From the NCBI RefSeq assembly GCF_900102885.1, contig NZ_FNGE01000012.1, positions 1-64,000 of the forward strand: a DNA stretch of 64,000 bases, given 5' to 3'. The position numbers were made by a program, and so were the translations under genes. This stretch comes from Paracoccus chinensis. GTDB taxonomy: Bacteria > Pseudomonadota > Alphaproteobacteria > Rhodobacterales > Rhodobacteraceae. The notes under the pieces were generated by a model. That model was not told where the DNA came from, searched no databases, and saw only the letters and a program-made list of their open reading frames with translations. This document shows positions 9,855 through 18,718 of the stretch, piece by piece (positions within the stretch are counted from its first letter, which is position 1; each line of letters starts with the position of its first letter).

Positions 9855-12800
9855 ATGCGGGCCATGGGCGGGACGCCGCTGACCGAGGCGCAGGAAGGTC
9901 TGTGGTATTTCCAGGCGCTGGACCCCTCCAACCCGATCCTGAACACCGGCCAGTACCTGGACCTGCACGGGCCGCTGGACGAAGCCGCGCTGCGCGAGGC
10001 CGTCGCCCGCACCATCGCCGAAAGCGAGGCGCTGCGCCTGCGCTTCCGCCCCGTCGCGGGCGGCGCGATGCAGGTTCTGGGCGAGCCGCCCGAACTTGAG
10101 TGGGCCGACCTGTCCGACCATGCGGACCCGGAAGCGGAAGCGCTGTGCCGCATGGCCGAGGACAGCGCCCGCCCCTTGGACCTCGCGGCCGAGCCGGTCG
10201 CCGCCTTTTCGCTCTATCGCCTCGGGCCGGACCGGCACCTGCTTTACGAACGCATCCACCACCTCGCCCTCGACGGCTACGGCATGGTGCTGGTGACGAA
10301 CCGGATCGGAGATCATTACTCGGCGCTGGTGAACGGCACCTCCGTGCCCGTGCCCTTCCCACCGCTTTCGCGCGCTGATGAAGCGGACGCAGCCTACCGT
10401 GCCTCGCCCAAGCGCGCCGAGGACGCCGCCTGGTGGCGCGCGGCGATGCAGGGAATGCCCGAAGTCACCGGCCCCGCGCCCGGCCGCGCCGTCAGCGGCG
10501 CCACCTTCCTGCGCGAAAGCCGCTGGTTGCCCTCCGACCTGCTGGCGGTTCTGGCCGAATGGTCCGACGCGCAGCGCCTGAACTGGACCGACGTCCTGAC
10601 CGCGCTGACCGGCGCCTACCTGTCCCGCTGGACGGGCGGAGAGGTCGTCGCGGGCCTGCCCTTCATGGTCCGCATGGGCCGCCCCATCGCCCGCGTTCCC
10701 TGCATGGCGATGAACGTCCTGCCACAGCGCATCCGCCCCGACGAGGACGCCCTCCTTGCGGACTGGATCGCCCCCCTTGCCGCCGAGATGCGCGAGGCCC
10801 GCAGGCATGGCCTCTACCGCAGCGAGCAGCTGCGCCGCGACCTCGGCCTGATCGGCGGGGCGCGCAGGCTCTATGGCCCGCTGATCAACGTCCAGCCATT
10901 CGACCGGCCGCCCGGCTTCGCGGGGCTGGAGGTCGGGCTGCATATCCTCGGCGCAGGCGCGGTGGACGACCTGACGCTGACCTTTCGGGGCGACCCTATC
11001 TCGGGGATGCTGTTCGAGGTGGACGCGAACCCCGGCCTCTACTCGCCCGAGGACGTGGCAGGCCATGCCGCGCGCCTGCCTGCCTTCCTGTCGGCCGCGC
11101 TGGCGCAGGGTCGGCTTGCCCCGGTTCCGACAGCCACCGCCGACGAGATCGCAAGTGCCAAGGCCCTGACCGCCGCGGCCGTCCACTCGGTCCCCGACAC
11201 CACGCTGACTGCGCTGATCGAGGCGCAGATGGAGGCGACCCCCGAAGCCCCCGCGCTGGTCTTCGGCGACGTGACCCTGAGCTACGCAGACCTTGACCGC
11301 CGCAGCGCCGTGCTGGCCGGACGGCTGGCCGAACTGGGCGCCGGTCCCGAGACGATCGTGGCCGTCGCGCTCGACCGCTCGCTGGAACTGTCGATTGCCC
11401 TGGTGGCGATCCTGCGCGCAGGCGCGGCCTATCTGCCGCTCGACCCGGATCATCCGCCGGAGCGTCTGGCCCGCATCCTCGACCGTGCAGCGCCGGTTGT
11501 GTTGCTGACCTCGCCGGAACTGGCGGGCCGTTTCCCGGATTTCGGGCAGACTGACGATATTGCGGACTCGCCTGCATCCGGCAAGCAGTCCGCCGGACTG
11601 ACTTCAGCCGTAAGGTCGGCAGTTCAGAACGCGGCCCGGCCCCGCATGCCGCAATGCCTTCTGACCTCCGACTGGCCGCAGGAGGGCACCGCGCCCGCCA
11701 CGCCGCCGCAGCCGGGCAATATGGCCTATGTCATCTACACCTCGGGCTCGACCGGCGAGCCGAAGGGCGTCGTCATCGAGCATCGGGCCATCGTCAACCG
11801 CCTGCTCTGGATGCGCGACCATTACGGCTTCACCCCGCGGGACCGCATCCTGCAGAAGACCCCGGCCACCTTCGACGTCTCGGTGTGGGAGTTCTTCCTG
11901 CCCTGCATCTCCGGCGCCACGCTGGTCATGGCCCCGCCCGGCGCCCACCGCGACCCCACGCTGCTGGCAGGGGAAATCCGCAGCCACGGGATCACCACGG
12001 CGCATTTCGTCCCATCCATGCTGTCGGCCTTCCTCGCCGCGCCCGCCTCAGGGGGCATCCGCATGGCCCGCGTCTTCTGCTCGGGCGAGGAGCTGACGGC
12101 GGAACTGCGCGACCGCTTCCATGCCCGCGTCTCGGCCGAGCTGCACAATCTCTACGGCCCGACCGAGGCTGCGGTGGATGTCAGCTACTGGCCCGCCGCG
12201 CCTGACGATGCCTCGAACCCGCTTCCGATCGGCTGGCCGGTCTGGAACACCCGGCTGGCGGTGCTGGACGTCCGGGGGCGGCCGGTGCCGCCGGGGCTGC
12301 CGGGGAACCTGTATCTGGGCGGCGTGCAACTGGCGCGCGGCTATCTTGGCCGCGACGACTTGACGGCGGAACGCTTCGTCACTGGCCCGGACGGGCAGAG
12401 GCTTTATGCCACGGGTGACCTTGCGCGGCTGCGCCACGACGGGGCGGTGATCTATCTCGGCCGCTCGGACCACCAGGTGAAGATCCGCGGGTTGCGGATC
12501 GAACTGGGAGAGATCGAGGCCGCGATCATGGGCTCGGGCCTGGCGCGCGAAGCGGTGGTGCTGGCGCGCGAGGAGGGGGGCGACAAGCGCCTCGTGGCCT
12601 ATGTGGTGCCGCAGGGGAGATGGTCGGAACAAGCGGTCGCCGCGCATCTGGAGGCCCGCTTGCCGGCCTACATGGTGCCGCAGGCATGGGTGGTGCTGGA
12701 CGCGCTGCCGGTGACGTCGAACGGCAAGCTTGACCGCAAGTCGCTGCCTGCGCCTGTCTTCGCGGCGGCGGGCCGGGCGGCGGAAACTGCGGCCGAAACG

Positions 12801-13829
12801 CTGCTCGCCAGCCTTTACGCCGAGATCCTCACGCTGCCCGAGCCGCCGCCGGCCGAGGCCGATTTTTTCGCGCTGGGCGGCGACTCGCTGTCGGCCGTCC
12901 GCCTGTCCCTGCGGATCGAAGAGGAAACCGGCCGCGACCCCGGCCTCGGCGCGATCTTCGAGCATCCGGTGATCGCGGCGCTGGCCCGCGTGATCGAGGG
13001 CGGGGCCACGACCGGCGGCCTTTCGCCCCTGCTCCTGCTGGCCGAGGGCGATCCCGCGCAGTCTCCCCTATTCCTGGTCCACCCGGCGGGCGGCCTTGGC
13101 TGGGGCTATCGCCGCCTTGCCCATGCCCTCGCGCCCGCGCGCCGCGTCTGGGCGATCCAGCATCCGGGGCTGGACCCGGACCAGCCGCTGCCGGAAAGCC
13201 TTTCCGCGCTGGCCGCCGATTACGCGCGCCGCATCGCCGGACTGGTGCCGGAAGGACCGGTGCATCTCGCGGGCTGGTCCGTCGGCGGCGTGATTGCGCA
13301 GGAACTGGCGTCCGCCCTGGCCGACATTGGCCTCGATGTCGGCATGGTCGCCGCGCTGGACAGCTACCCGGCCGATGTCTGGCGGGCCGAGCCGGACCCC
13401 GATCCGGTATCCGCCCTGCGCGCCCTGCTGGCAATCGCAGGGCACGATCCCGAAGCGCACACCGAACTGGACACGCGCGAGAAGGTTGTCGGTTTCCTCA
13501 AGGCCGGGGACACCCCGCTGGGCGCGCTGCCAGAACAGGTGCTGGACAGCGTGGTGCGGGTCGTGACCGATACCTCGGGCCTTGTCCGCCGCCATCATCA
13601 CCGCCCCCATCCCGGCAGGCTGACCCATGTCCGCGCGGGGCTGGGACACGGCGACCGCCACCTGACGGCCGAGCTCTGGCGCCCCCATGGCGAGGTCGAG
13701 GCGCTGGAGGTGCCTTTCCTGCACCCCCGGATGATCTCGCCCGAGGCGGTGGTCCTGATCGCGCCGATGCTCAAGGCTGCCATGGATCGGGCGGAACAGC
13801 GGGCCTTGCCGCAGGCGGCGGCGGAGTGA
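9855..13829 (+). CDS. entF: Non-ribosomal peptide synthetase, C-A-T-TE, serine-specific (EntF type)
   Basis: A 1324-aa single-module NRPS with the EntF layout. Condensation domain: about 1-430, with HHLALDG near 134. Adenylation domain: about 450-970, with YTSGSTGEPKG near 628. Carrier domain: FFALGGDSLSAVRL, Ser near 1008. Thioesterase: GWSVGG near 1139. The ten selectivity residues read D V W H F S L V D K (FDVSVWEFF, HFVPSML, VFCSGE, NLYGPTEAAVD, NGKLDRK), the known serine code of EntF. It should join the aryl acid to L-Ser and oligomerise or release the product. ATG 9855 is chosen because it follows the carrier-protein stop. About 30 extra residues lie in the A2-A3 linker (11550-11650). 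Confidence 0.94.
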   Translation: MRAMGGTPLTEAQEGLWYFQALDPSNPILNTGQYLDLHGPLDEAALREAVARTIAESEALRLRFRPVAGGAMQVLGEPPELEWADLSDHADPEAEALCRMAEDSARPLDLAAEPVAAFSLYRLGPDRHLLYERIHHLALDGYGMVLVTNRIGDHYSALVNGTSVPVPFPPLSRADEADAAYRASPKRAEDAAWWRAAMQGMPEVTGPAPGRAVSGATFLRESRWLPSDLLAVLAEWSDAQRLNWTDVLTALTGAYLSRWTGGEVVAGLPFMVRMGRPIARVPCMAMNVLPQRIRPDEDALLADWIAPLAAEMREARRHGLYRSEQLRRDLGLIGGARRLYGPLINVQPFDRPPGFAGLEVGLHILGAGAVDDLTLTFRGDPISGMLFEVDANPGLYSPEDVAGHAARLPAFLSAALAQGRLAPVPTATADEIASAKALTAAAVHSVPDTTLTALIEAQMEATPEAPALVFGDVTLSYADLDRRSAVLAGRLAELGAGPETIVAVALDRSLELSIALVAILRAGAAYLPLDPDHPPERLARILDRAAPVVLLTSPELAGRFPDFGQTDDIADSPASGKQSAGLTSAVRSAVQNAARPRMPQCLLTSDWPQEGTAPATPPQPGNMAYVIYTSGSTGEPKGVVIEHRAIVNRLLWMRDHYGFTPRDRILQKTPATFDVSVWEFFLPCISGATLVMAPPGAHRDPTLLAGEIRSHGITTAHFVPSMLSAFLAAPASGGIRMARVFCSGEELTAELRDRFHARVSAELHNLYGPTEAAVDVSYWPAAPDDASNPLPIGWPVWNTRLAVLDVRGRPVPPGLPGNLYLGGVQLARGYLGRDDLTAERFVTGPDGQRLYATGDLARLRHDGAVIYLGRSDHQVKIRGLRIELGEIEAAIMGSGLAREAVVLAREEGGDKRLVAYVVPQGRWSEQAVAAHLEARLPAYMVPQAWVVLDALPVTSNGKLDRKSLPAPVFAAAGRAAETAAETLLASLYAEILTLPEPPPAEADFFALGGDSLSAVRLSLRIEEETGRDPGLGAIFEHPVIAALARVIEGGATTGGLSPLLLLAEGDPAQSPLFLVHPAGGLGWGYRRLAHALAPARRVWAIQHPGLDPDQPLPESLSALAADYARRIAGLVPEGPVHLAGWSVGGVIAQELASALADIGLDVGMVAALDSYPADVWRAEPDPDPVSALRALLAIAGHDPEAHTELDTREKVVGFLKAGDTPLGALPEQVLDSVVRVVTDTSGLVRRHHHRPHPGRLTHVRAGLGHGDRHLTAELWRPHGEVEALEVPFLHPRMISPEAVVLIAPMLKAAMDRAEQRALPQAAAE

Positions 13830-14019
13830 AGGCCAGCGCGAAGACCCCGCAGGCCAGCCCGCCGATCAGCCAGGCAATGCCCAGCAGGATCTCGTTCGCA
13901 TCGGCCTGCAGATCGCCAATCCCGCGCGAGCTGTAATATCCCGGTATCCCTTCCCAGACCTGCACCGCGCCGATCAGCGCGAAGAGCATTCCGGCGATCA
14001 CGAAAGCGTATCTTGTCAT
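13771..14019 (-). CDS. Small membrane protein of unknown function
   Basis: An 82-aa protein with two hydrophobic helices (about residues 4-20 and 45-68) and a proline-rich tail after them. I do not recognise the family. The ATG at 14019 is preceded by a strong AGGAGG ribosome binding site, which supports a real gene. Its last 59 bases run antisense to the 3' end of the NRPS gene. It is on the same strand as the esterase at 14071-14925, 51 bp downstream of it, and could be in the same transcript. Confidence 0.6.
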   Translation of the reverse strand: MTRYAFVIAGMLFALIGAVQVWEGIPGYYSSRGIGDLQADANEILLGIAWLIGGLACGVFALAFTPPPPAARPAVPPDPWQP

Positions 14020-14070
14020 GTTCACGACCTCCTGCTTCGGCCGTGATCGCAGCAAAACGTTGAGATCGGG

Positions 14071-14925
14071 TTAAGCTCCGGCCGCGAAGCGGATCGCCAG
14101 CGGCAGGGAACCCGCGATCGTCTCGATATGCTTCAGGCTGGGCAGGACATGGACCTGCGGATCGAGCCCCGGATGCCAGCGCAGGCTTTCGACGAAGGCC
14201 ATCGTCGCGGGCGCAGGCCCGTTCGGCGGCGGCCCGTCCGAGCCCGAGCGCTTCTCGCGGTCCCCCAGCGCCACCAGCAGGGGCGGCGTGACCGCCGGGT
14301 CGGCTCTGGCCGCAATACGGTGGATCAACGCCTCGTCCCACCAGATCGAGGGGCTGATCGCGGCGAAGCGGGCGAAGCTGTCCGGGCGGGTCAGAGCCGC
14401 ATAAAGCGTGAAGAGCCCACCGAAGCTGTGCCCCCAGAGAGTCCGGCGCGACGGATCGACGCGCAGCCCGTCCTCGGCTGCCTTGCGCAGTGCGCCGGTC
14501 AGGCGGTCGAGGAACTGCGCCGCGCCACCCGCCATGCGGCCCTCGTGGACAGGATCGGGACGGATGCCGTCGCCGGGGCCGTCGGGGGCGGTGAAGTCGA
14601 AGGTCCGCTGTTCGCGCGCAAACTGGCGGTCGGTGTCATAGCCGACGCCTACCAGCGCAAGCCCTTCGGCGGCCGCCAGATGCGCGGGTGTCAGAAAGTC
14701 GAAGGCCGCGTTGCCGTCCAGCAGGTACAGCACCGGCCAGCCTTGCGCCGGGGGCGTCCCGCGCGGCGCCGCGATGAACAGCCGGTGCCCCGGACCGGTC
14801 GCCACCGTCTTCTGCGACAGGACGTGCGTGGGATGCTCGGTCTCGAAGATGGCCAGTCGCGCCTCGGCCCGCGCATGGTCCGGGCCCACGCGTCCGGTCG
14901 CGCCCATGCCTGTGATCTTCTCCAT
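14071..14925 (-). CDS. Siderophore esterase, alpha/beta hydrolase (IroE/Fes/BesA-like)
   Basis: A 284-aa alpha/beta hydrolase of the esterase-D-like group. The nucleophile elbow is GHSFGG, followed by FARFAAISPSIWWDEAL, a segment typical of catecholate trilactone hydrolases. A conserved His lies in LPSLKHIETI near the C terminus, and the N-terminal part carries VLYLLDGNAAFDF. It would hydrolyse serine ester bonds of an enterobactin-like siderophore to release iron or to linearise the product. No signal peptide is evident, so cytoplasmic action is likely. Its place between the NRPS and the iron ABC importer supports this. It is divergent from the beta-propeller gene. Confidence 0.82.
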   Translation of the reverse strand: MEKITGMGATGRVGPDHARAEARLAIFETEHPTHVLSQKTVATGPGHRLFIAAPRGTPPAQGWPVLYLLDGNAAFDFLTPAHLAAAEGLALVGVGYDTDRQFAREQRTFDFTAPDGPGDGIRPDPVHEGRMAGGAAQFLDRLTGALRKAAEDGLRVDPSRRTLWGHSFGGLFTLYAALTRPDSFARFAAISPSIWWDEALIHRIAARADPAVTPPLLVALGDREKRSGSDGPPPNGPAPATMAFVESLRWHPGLDPQVHVLPSLKHIETIAGSLPLAIRFAAGA

Positions 14926-15039
14926 CGTCGCCCCGCAGCAGAGTTAGTTGACAGCACCGCTCAGGATTATACTCATGCGCCGCATCCAGCCAGATCGGTC
15001 TGCCGGTTCAGCCATTTCGGATCAACCACGGAGATCTTC

Positions 15040-16485
15040 ATGGCAAGCCTTCCCCTGCCTTCCCTTCGTACCTTCTGCGGCATCTCGGTGCTTGCGCTGG
15101 CGGTGGCCGCCGGGCCCGTGCTGGCGGAAAGCATCTTTACCCCCGCCGCCGACGAATTCACCGGCACTATCCGCGCGAGCGGGGCCGAGCAGGGGATGCC
15201 GCTGCTGAAGGGCGGGGCGGCGCGGATCGAGGGGCAGGGGCTGGTTCCCGGCCAGACCATCACCCTGATGCGCGGCACAAGTGTCCTGAACGAGGGCGCG
15301 CCGATCACCGTCGATGCCGAGGGCAAGTTCAGCTTCGACCTGACGGTGGACGCGGACGCGGCGACCGGGTTGCATCCCGTCGTCGTCATCGCCGAGAACC
15401 CGGCGGCGGCCGAGGTCGTGACGCTCAAGGTCTCGCCCGAGGTGCCGGTTTCGGGCGCCGAGAAGTTCGAAATCAAGGACGCCAAGGTCACGCGCGGTCT
15501 TTACCAGGTGATCTGGTCGCCCGGCTCGGATGCAGTCTACGTGACCTCGGCCGTGGGCCGCCCGCCCGTGCGGGACTCGGCCCTGGTGCGGATCGATCCG
15601 GAAACGCTGGAGATCGAGGCGCAGGCGACCCCGCCCGAGGCGCCGATGCCCAAGCGCGCCGCGTCCCCCGCCGCAGGGCAGGATCCCAACGATACGCGCC
15701 CGGCGCTGTTCGCCACCTATGGCGTGGCCGTCGATGACGAGAACGGCAATGTCTGGGTGACGAACACCCGCCAGGACACCCTCGCCGTCTACAGGCAGGA
15801 CGACCTGTCGCTGGTGAAGCAGTTCGACCCCGGCACCGTGAACCATGCCCGCGACGTGGTCGTGGACGAGGCGCGGGACCGCGTCTATGCCTCGGCCACG
15901 ATGACCGGCAACATCGAGGTCTTCGACAGCAAGACGCTGGAGAAGCTGGAGCCCATCGTGATCCAGTCGGCCCAGCGCGGCGAGGATTTCTCGGTCATGG
16001 CGCTGGACGTCGATCCCGAAAGCGGGACGCTGGTGACGGTGTCCATGACCACGGACGAGCTGGCGGTGGTCGATCTCGCCTCGGGCGAGGTGAAGGTGCA
16101 TCCGCTGCCGGGTGCTGTGCGCGCCTCGGGCGTGGCCTATGACCCGCAGGAGGGGCTGGCCTTCGTCGCCTCGCAGGACACCGACAACCTGCTGATCGTG
16201 AAGGCCGAGACCGGCGAGGTCCTGCACGACGTGGACACCGGCGCGGGCGCGCTGAACGTGGCCTTCGAGCCGGTGAGCCGCCACGCTTTCGTCGCCAACC
16301 GGGGCGCGGGCACGATCACGGTCGTGGGCACCGATGGCGAGGTCGTCGCCAACATCGACGCGGGCACCTATCCGAACCAGCTGCGCGCCGACGGCAAGGG
16401 CAATGTCTGGGCGGTGAACAAGTCGCGCGGCGAGGATGACGACGCGGGCGACCGCATCTGGAAGATCTCGCCCAAGGGCGACTGA
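15040..16485 (+). CDS. YncE-like periplasmic beta-propeller protein
   Basis: A 481-aa exported protein. The signal peptide spans about 29 residues (ending GPVLA). Residues 35-130 form an immunoglobulin-like or adhesion-type segment, and the rest shows propeller repeats of the YVTN/YncE type, such as NVWVTNTRQDTLAVY, RVYASATMTGNIEVFD, LAFVASQDTDNLLIV and HAFVANRGAGTITVV. YncE of E. coli is iron-regulated and periplasmic; its role is unclear. Here the gene sits between the siderophore esterase and the Fe-siderophore binding protein, which suggests a job in iron uptake. ATG 15040 is chosen since earlier in-frame starts add non-homologous residues and break the signal peptide. Confidence 0.85.
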   Translation: MASLPLPSLRTFCGISVLALAVAAGPVLAESIFTPAADEFTGTIRASGAEQGMPLLKGGAARIEGQGLVPGQTITLMRGTSVLNEGAPITVDAEGKFSFDLTVDADAATGLHPVVVIAENPAAAEVVTLKVSPEVPVSGAEKFEIKDAKVTRGLYQVIWSPGSDAVYVTSAVGRPPVRDSALVRIDPETLEIEAQATPPEAPMPKRAASPAAGQDPNDTRPALFATYGVAVDDENGNVWVTNTRQDTLAVYRQDDLSLVKQFDPGTVNHARDVVVDEARDRVYASATMTGNIEVFDSKTLEKLEPIVIQSAQRGEDFSVMALDVDPESGTLVTVSMTTDELAVVDLASGEVKVHPLPGAVRASGVAYDPQEGLAFVASQDTDNLLIVKAETGEVLHDVDTGAGALNVAFEPVSRHAFVANRGAGTITVVGTDGEVVANIDAGTYPNQLRADGKGNVWAVNKSRGEDDDAGDRIWKISPKGD

Positions 16486-16586
16486 GGCCGGGTGGCTTGA
16501 CAGGAAACCGGGCGGGGGCCGATAGGGGCCTCCGCCCGCACCCATTCAGGACGCCCTGCATCCATGGGGCACCGAAGGAGGTCGCG

Positions 16587-17681
16587 ATGCCTGCCCTGTT
16601 CCGCTTACTGGCCCTGCTGGCCAGCCTGATCACCGCGCCCGCCTGGGCCGAGGTGACGGCGACCGACATCCTCGGCCGCGAGGTGACGCTGGACGCGCCC
16701 GCCGGGCGCATCGTCCTGGGCGAGGGGCGGCACATGGCGGTGCTGGGCCTGCTGCATGACGATCCGGTTTCGAAGGTCGTCGGCTGGCGGCAGGACAAGG
16801 CGCTGGACGAGCCGACGCTGGCCGCCTATCGCGAGCGCTTCCCCATGATCGACGCGATCCGGCCCGTGGGCTCGGGCAACCGCGACATTTCCGTCGAAAG
16901 CATCATCGCGCTGGACCCGGACCTGCTGGTCCTGTCGCTGATGGACGCGGGCGACCCCGGCATGGAACGCGCGCGCGAGCAGGTCGAGGCCGCGGGCATC
17001 CCGGTGGCCTATGTCGATTTCTTCTCGAAGCCGCTGGAGAACTCGATTCCCTCGCTGCGCATTCTCGGGGCACTGACGGGCGGCGAAGCGAAGGCCGAGG
17101 AATTCGCCCAGTTCTATGAAACCCGCCTGTCGCGCATCCGCGAGCGGCTGGAGGATCCCTCGATCCAGCGCCCGCGCGTCTTCTTCCACGTCCATGCCGC
17201 GCCGCAGGGCTGCTGCTCGACCGTGGGGCAGGGCGTCTTCGCCCAGTTCATCGAGACGGCGGGCGGCCGCAATATCGGGGCCGAGGCGGTACAGGGCGTT
17301 CTGGGCAACGTCAGCCTCGAATTCCTGATCGGCGCGGACCCGGATTACTACATTGCCACCGGCGGCGCCCACATGGCCGCGCGCGGCGGGCTCGTGCTGG
17401 GAACCGGCGTGGCAGAGGACGCCGCGGGGGACAGCTTCGCCAGGCTGATCGCGGCGCCCGGCTTCTCCTCGCTGCGCGCGGTCGAGGAGGGCCGCGCGGC
17501 GGGCGTCTGGCACCTGTTCAACGACACGCCCAGCCACATCGCGCTGATCGAGTACCTTGCCCAATCCTTCCACCCCGAGCTTTTCACGGACGTGGACCCT
17601 GCCGCCACGCTGGCCGAAATAGACGCGCGCTTCTCGCCCGTGACGGTGCCCGGCACCTGGTGGGTCGCGCCGCAGCCCTGA
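16587..17681 (+). CDS. Iron-siderophore ABC transporter, substrate-binding protein
   Basis: A 364-aa periplasmic binding protein of the FepB/BtuF class (helical backbone). The signal peptide is about 21 residues (LLASLITAPAWA). The fold shows VTATDILGREVTLDAPAGRIVL at the start and ESIIALDPDLLVLS before the long helix. A C-terminal lobe carries GVLGNVSLEFLIGADPDYYIATG. It would bind the ferric siderophore and pass it to the FecCD permease that overlaps its stop (TGATG). The ATG at 16587 has an AAGGAG site 12 bases upstream; an earlier TTG would add 30 unlikely residues. Confidence 0.9.
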   Translation: MPALFRLLALLASLITAPAWAEVTATDILGREVTLDAPAGRIVLGEGRHMAVLGLLHDDPVSKVVGWRQDKALDEPTLAAYRERFPMIDAIRPVGSGNRDISVESIIALDPDLLVLSLMDAGDPGMERAREQVEAAGIPVAYVDFFSKPLENSIPSLRILGALTGGEAKAEEFAQFYETRLSRIRERLEDPSIQRPRVFFHVHAAPQGCCSTVGQGVFAQFIETAGGRNIGAEAVQGVLGNVSLEFLIGADPDYYIATGGAHMAARGGLVLGTGVAEDAAGDSFARLIAAPGFSSLRAVEEGRAAGVWHLFNDTPSHIALIEYLAQSFHPELFTDVDPAATLAEIDARFSPVTVPGTWWVAPQP

Positions 17682-18718
17682 TGCAGACCGCAAGCCTTCA
17701 CCGCTATCACGCGCTCAACCGCCGCCGCGTCCTCTTGGTCGCGGCGATGCTGGCCGTCGCCCTGCTGGCGGTGGTGGCCGACCTGATGACCGGCCCGGCC
17801 GGGCTGCCGCTGGCCGAGACGCTGGGGGCGCTGACCGGCTGGGGCGAGGTCGCGCGTTCCGCCGATGTGATCGTCTGGCAGGTCCGCCTGCCGGTCGCCC
17901 TCATGGCGCTGCTGGTCGGCGCCGCTCTGGCCCTTGCCGGGGCCGAGATGCAGACGGTTCTGGAAAACCCGCTGGCCGAACCCTTCACCTTGGGCGTGTC
18001 GGCCTCGGCGGCGCTGGGGGCTGCGACGGCGATCGTGCTGGGCCTCAGCCTGCCCGGCCTGCCCGCAGTCTGGAGCGTGTCGGCCAACGCCTTCCTTTTC
18101 GCCCTTGGCGCGCTGGCGCTGCTGCAACTGATGGGGCGGCTGAGGGGTGGAGGCCCCGAGGTGCTGATCCTCTGCGGCATCGCGCTGAACTTCACGGCGG
18201 GGGCCTTTCTGTCGCTGCTGCAGTTCGTGGCCTCGGCGGACGCGCTGCAGCAGCTGGTCTTCTGGACGATGGGCAGCCTGGCGGCGGCAAGCTGGCCCGG
18301 CGTCACCGTGCTGGCCGTGGTGCTGGCCGTCACCGCGCCGTTTTCGCTGAAGGCCGCCTGGCAGCTGACCGCCCTGCGGCTGGGCGAGGAACAGGCGCGC
18401 AGCTTCGGTGTGGATGTTGTCCGGCTGCGGCGCTGGTCGCTGCTGCGGGTCAGCCTGCTCGCGGCATCCGCCGTGTCGATGGTGGGCGTGATCGGCTTCG
18501 TGGGCCTCGCCGGGCCGCATATCGCCCGGATGCTTTTAGGCGAGGATCACCGCTTCTTCCTGCCCGGCAGCCTGCTGACGGGGGCGGTGGTCATGTCGCT
18601 CGCCTCGCTGGTGTCCAAGACCGTCGTGCCGGGGGTCCTGCTGCCGGTCGGGCTTGTCACCTCGCTGATCGGACTGCCGATCTTCTTCTCGCTGATCCTG
18701 CGGAGGCGCGGGCGGTGA
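17681..18718 (+). CDS. Iron-siderophore ABC transporter permease (FecCD family)
   Basis: A 345-aa inner-membrane permease with about ten hydrophobic segments. Family marks are the VWQVRLPVALMALLVGAALALAG region, the ENPLAEPFTLGVSASAALGA segment and VGLAGPHIARMLLGEDHRF near the C terminus, which contacts the ATPase. Only one permease gene is present, so it would act as a homodimer, as in BtuC-type systems. ATG 17681 overlaps the preceding stop; the upstream GTG at 17660 is less likely. Confidence 0.92.
   Translation: MQTASLHRYHALNRRRVLLVAAMLAVALLAVVADLMTGPAGLPLAETLGALTGWGEVARSADVIVWQVRLPVALMALLVGAALALAGAEMQTVLENPLAEPFTLGVSASAALGAATAIVLGLSLPGLPAVWSVSANAFLFALGALALLQLMGRLRGGGPEVLILCGIALNFTAGAFLSLLQFVASADALQQLVFWTMGSLAAASWPGVTVLAVVLAVTAPFSLKAAWQLTALRLGEEQARSFGVDVVRLRRWSLLRVSLLAASAVSMVGVIGFVGLAGPHIARMLLGEDHRFFLPGSLLTGAVVMSLASLVSKTVVPGVLLPVGLVTSLIGLPIFFSLILRRRGR

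Noticed and set aside
14948-14973. TTGACA and TATACT before the YncE-like gene
   Set aside because: Both hexamers are good but only 14 bp apart, too short for a sigma-70 promoter; not listed.
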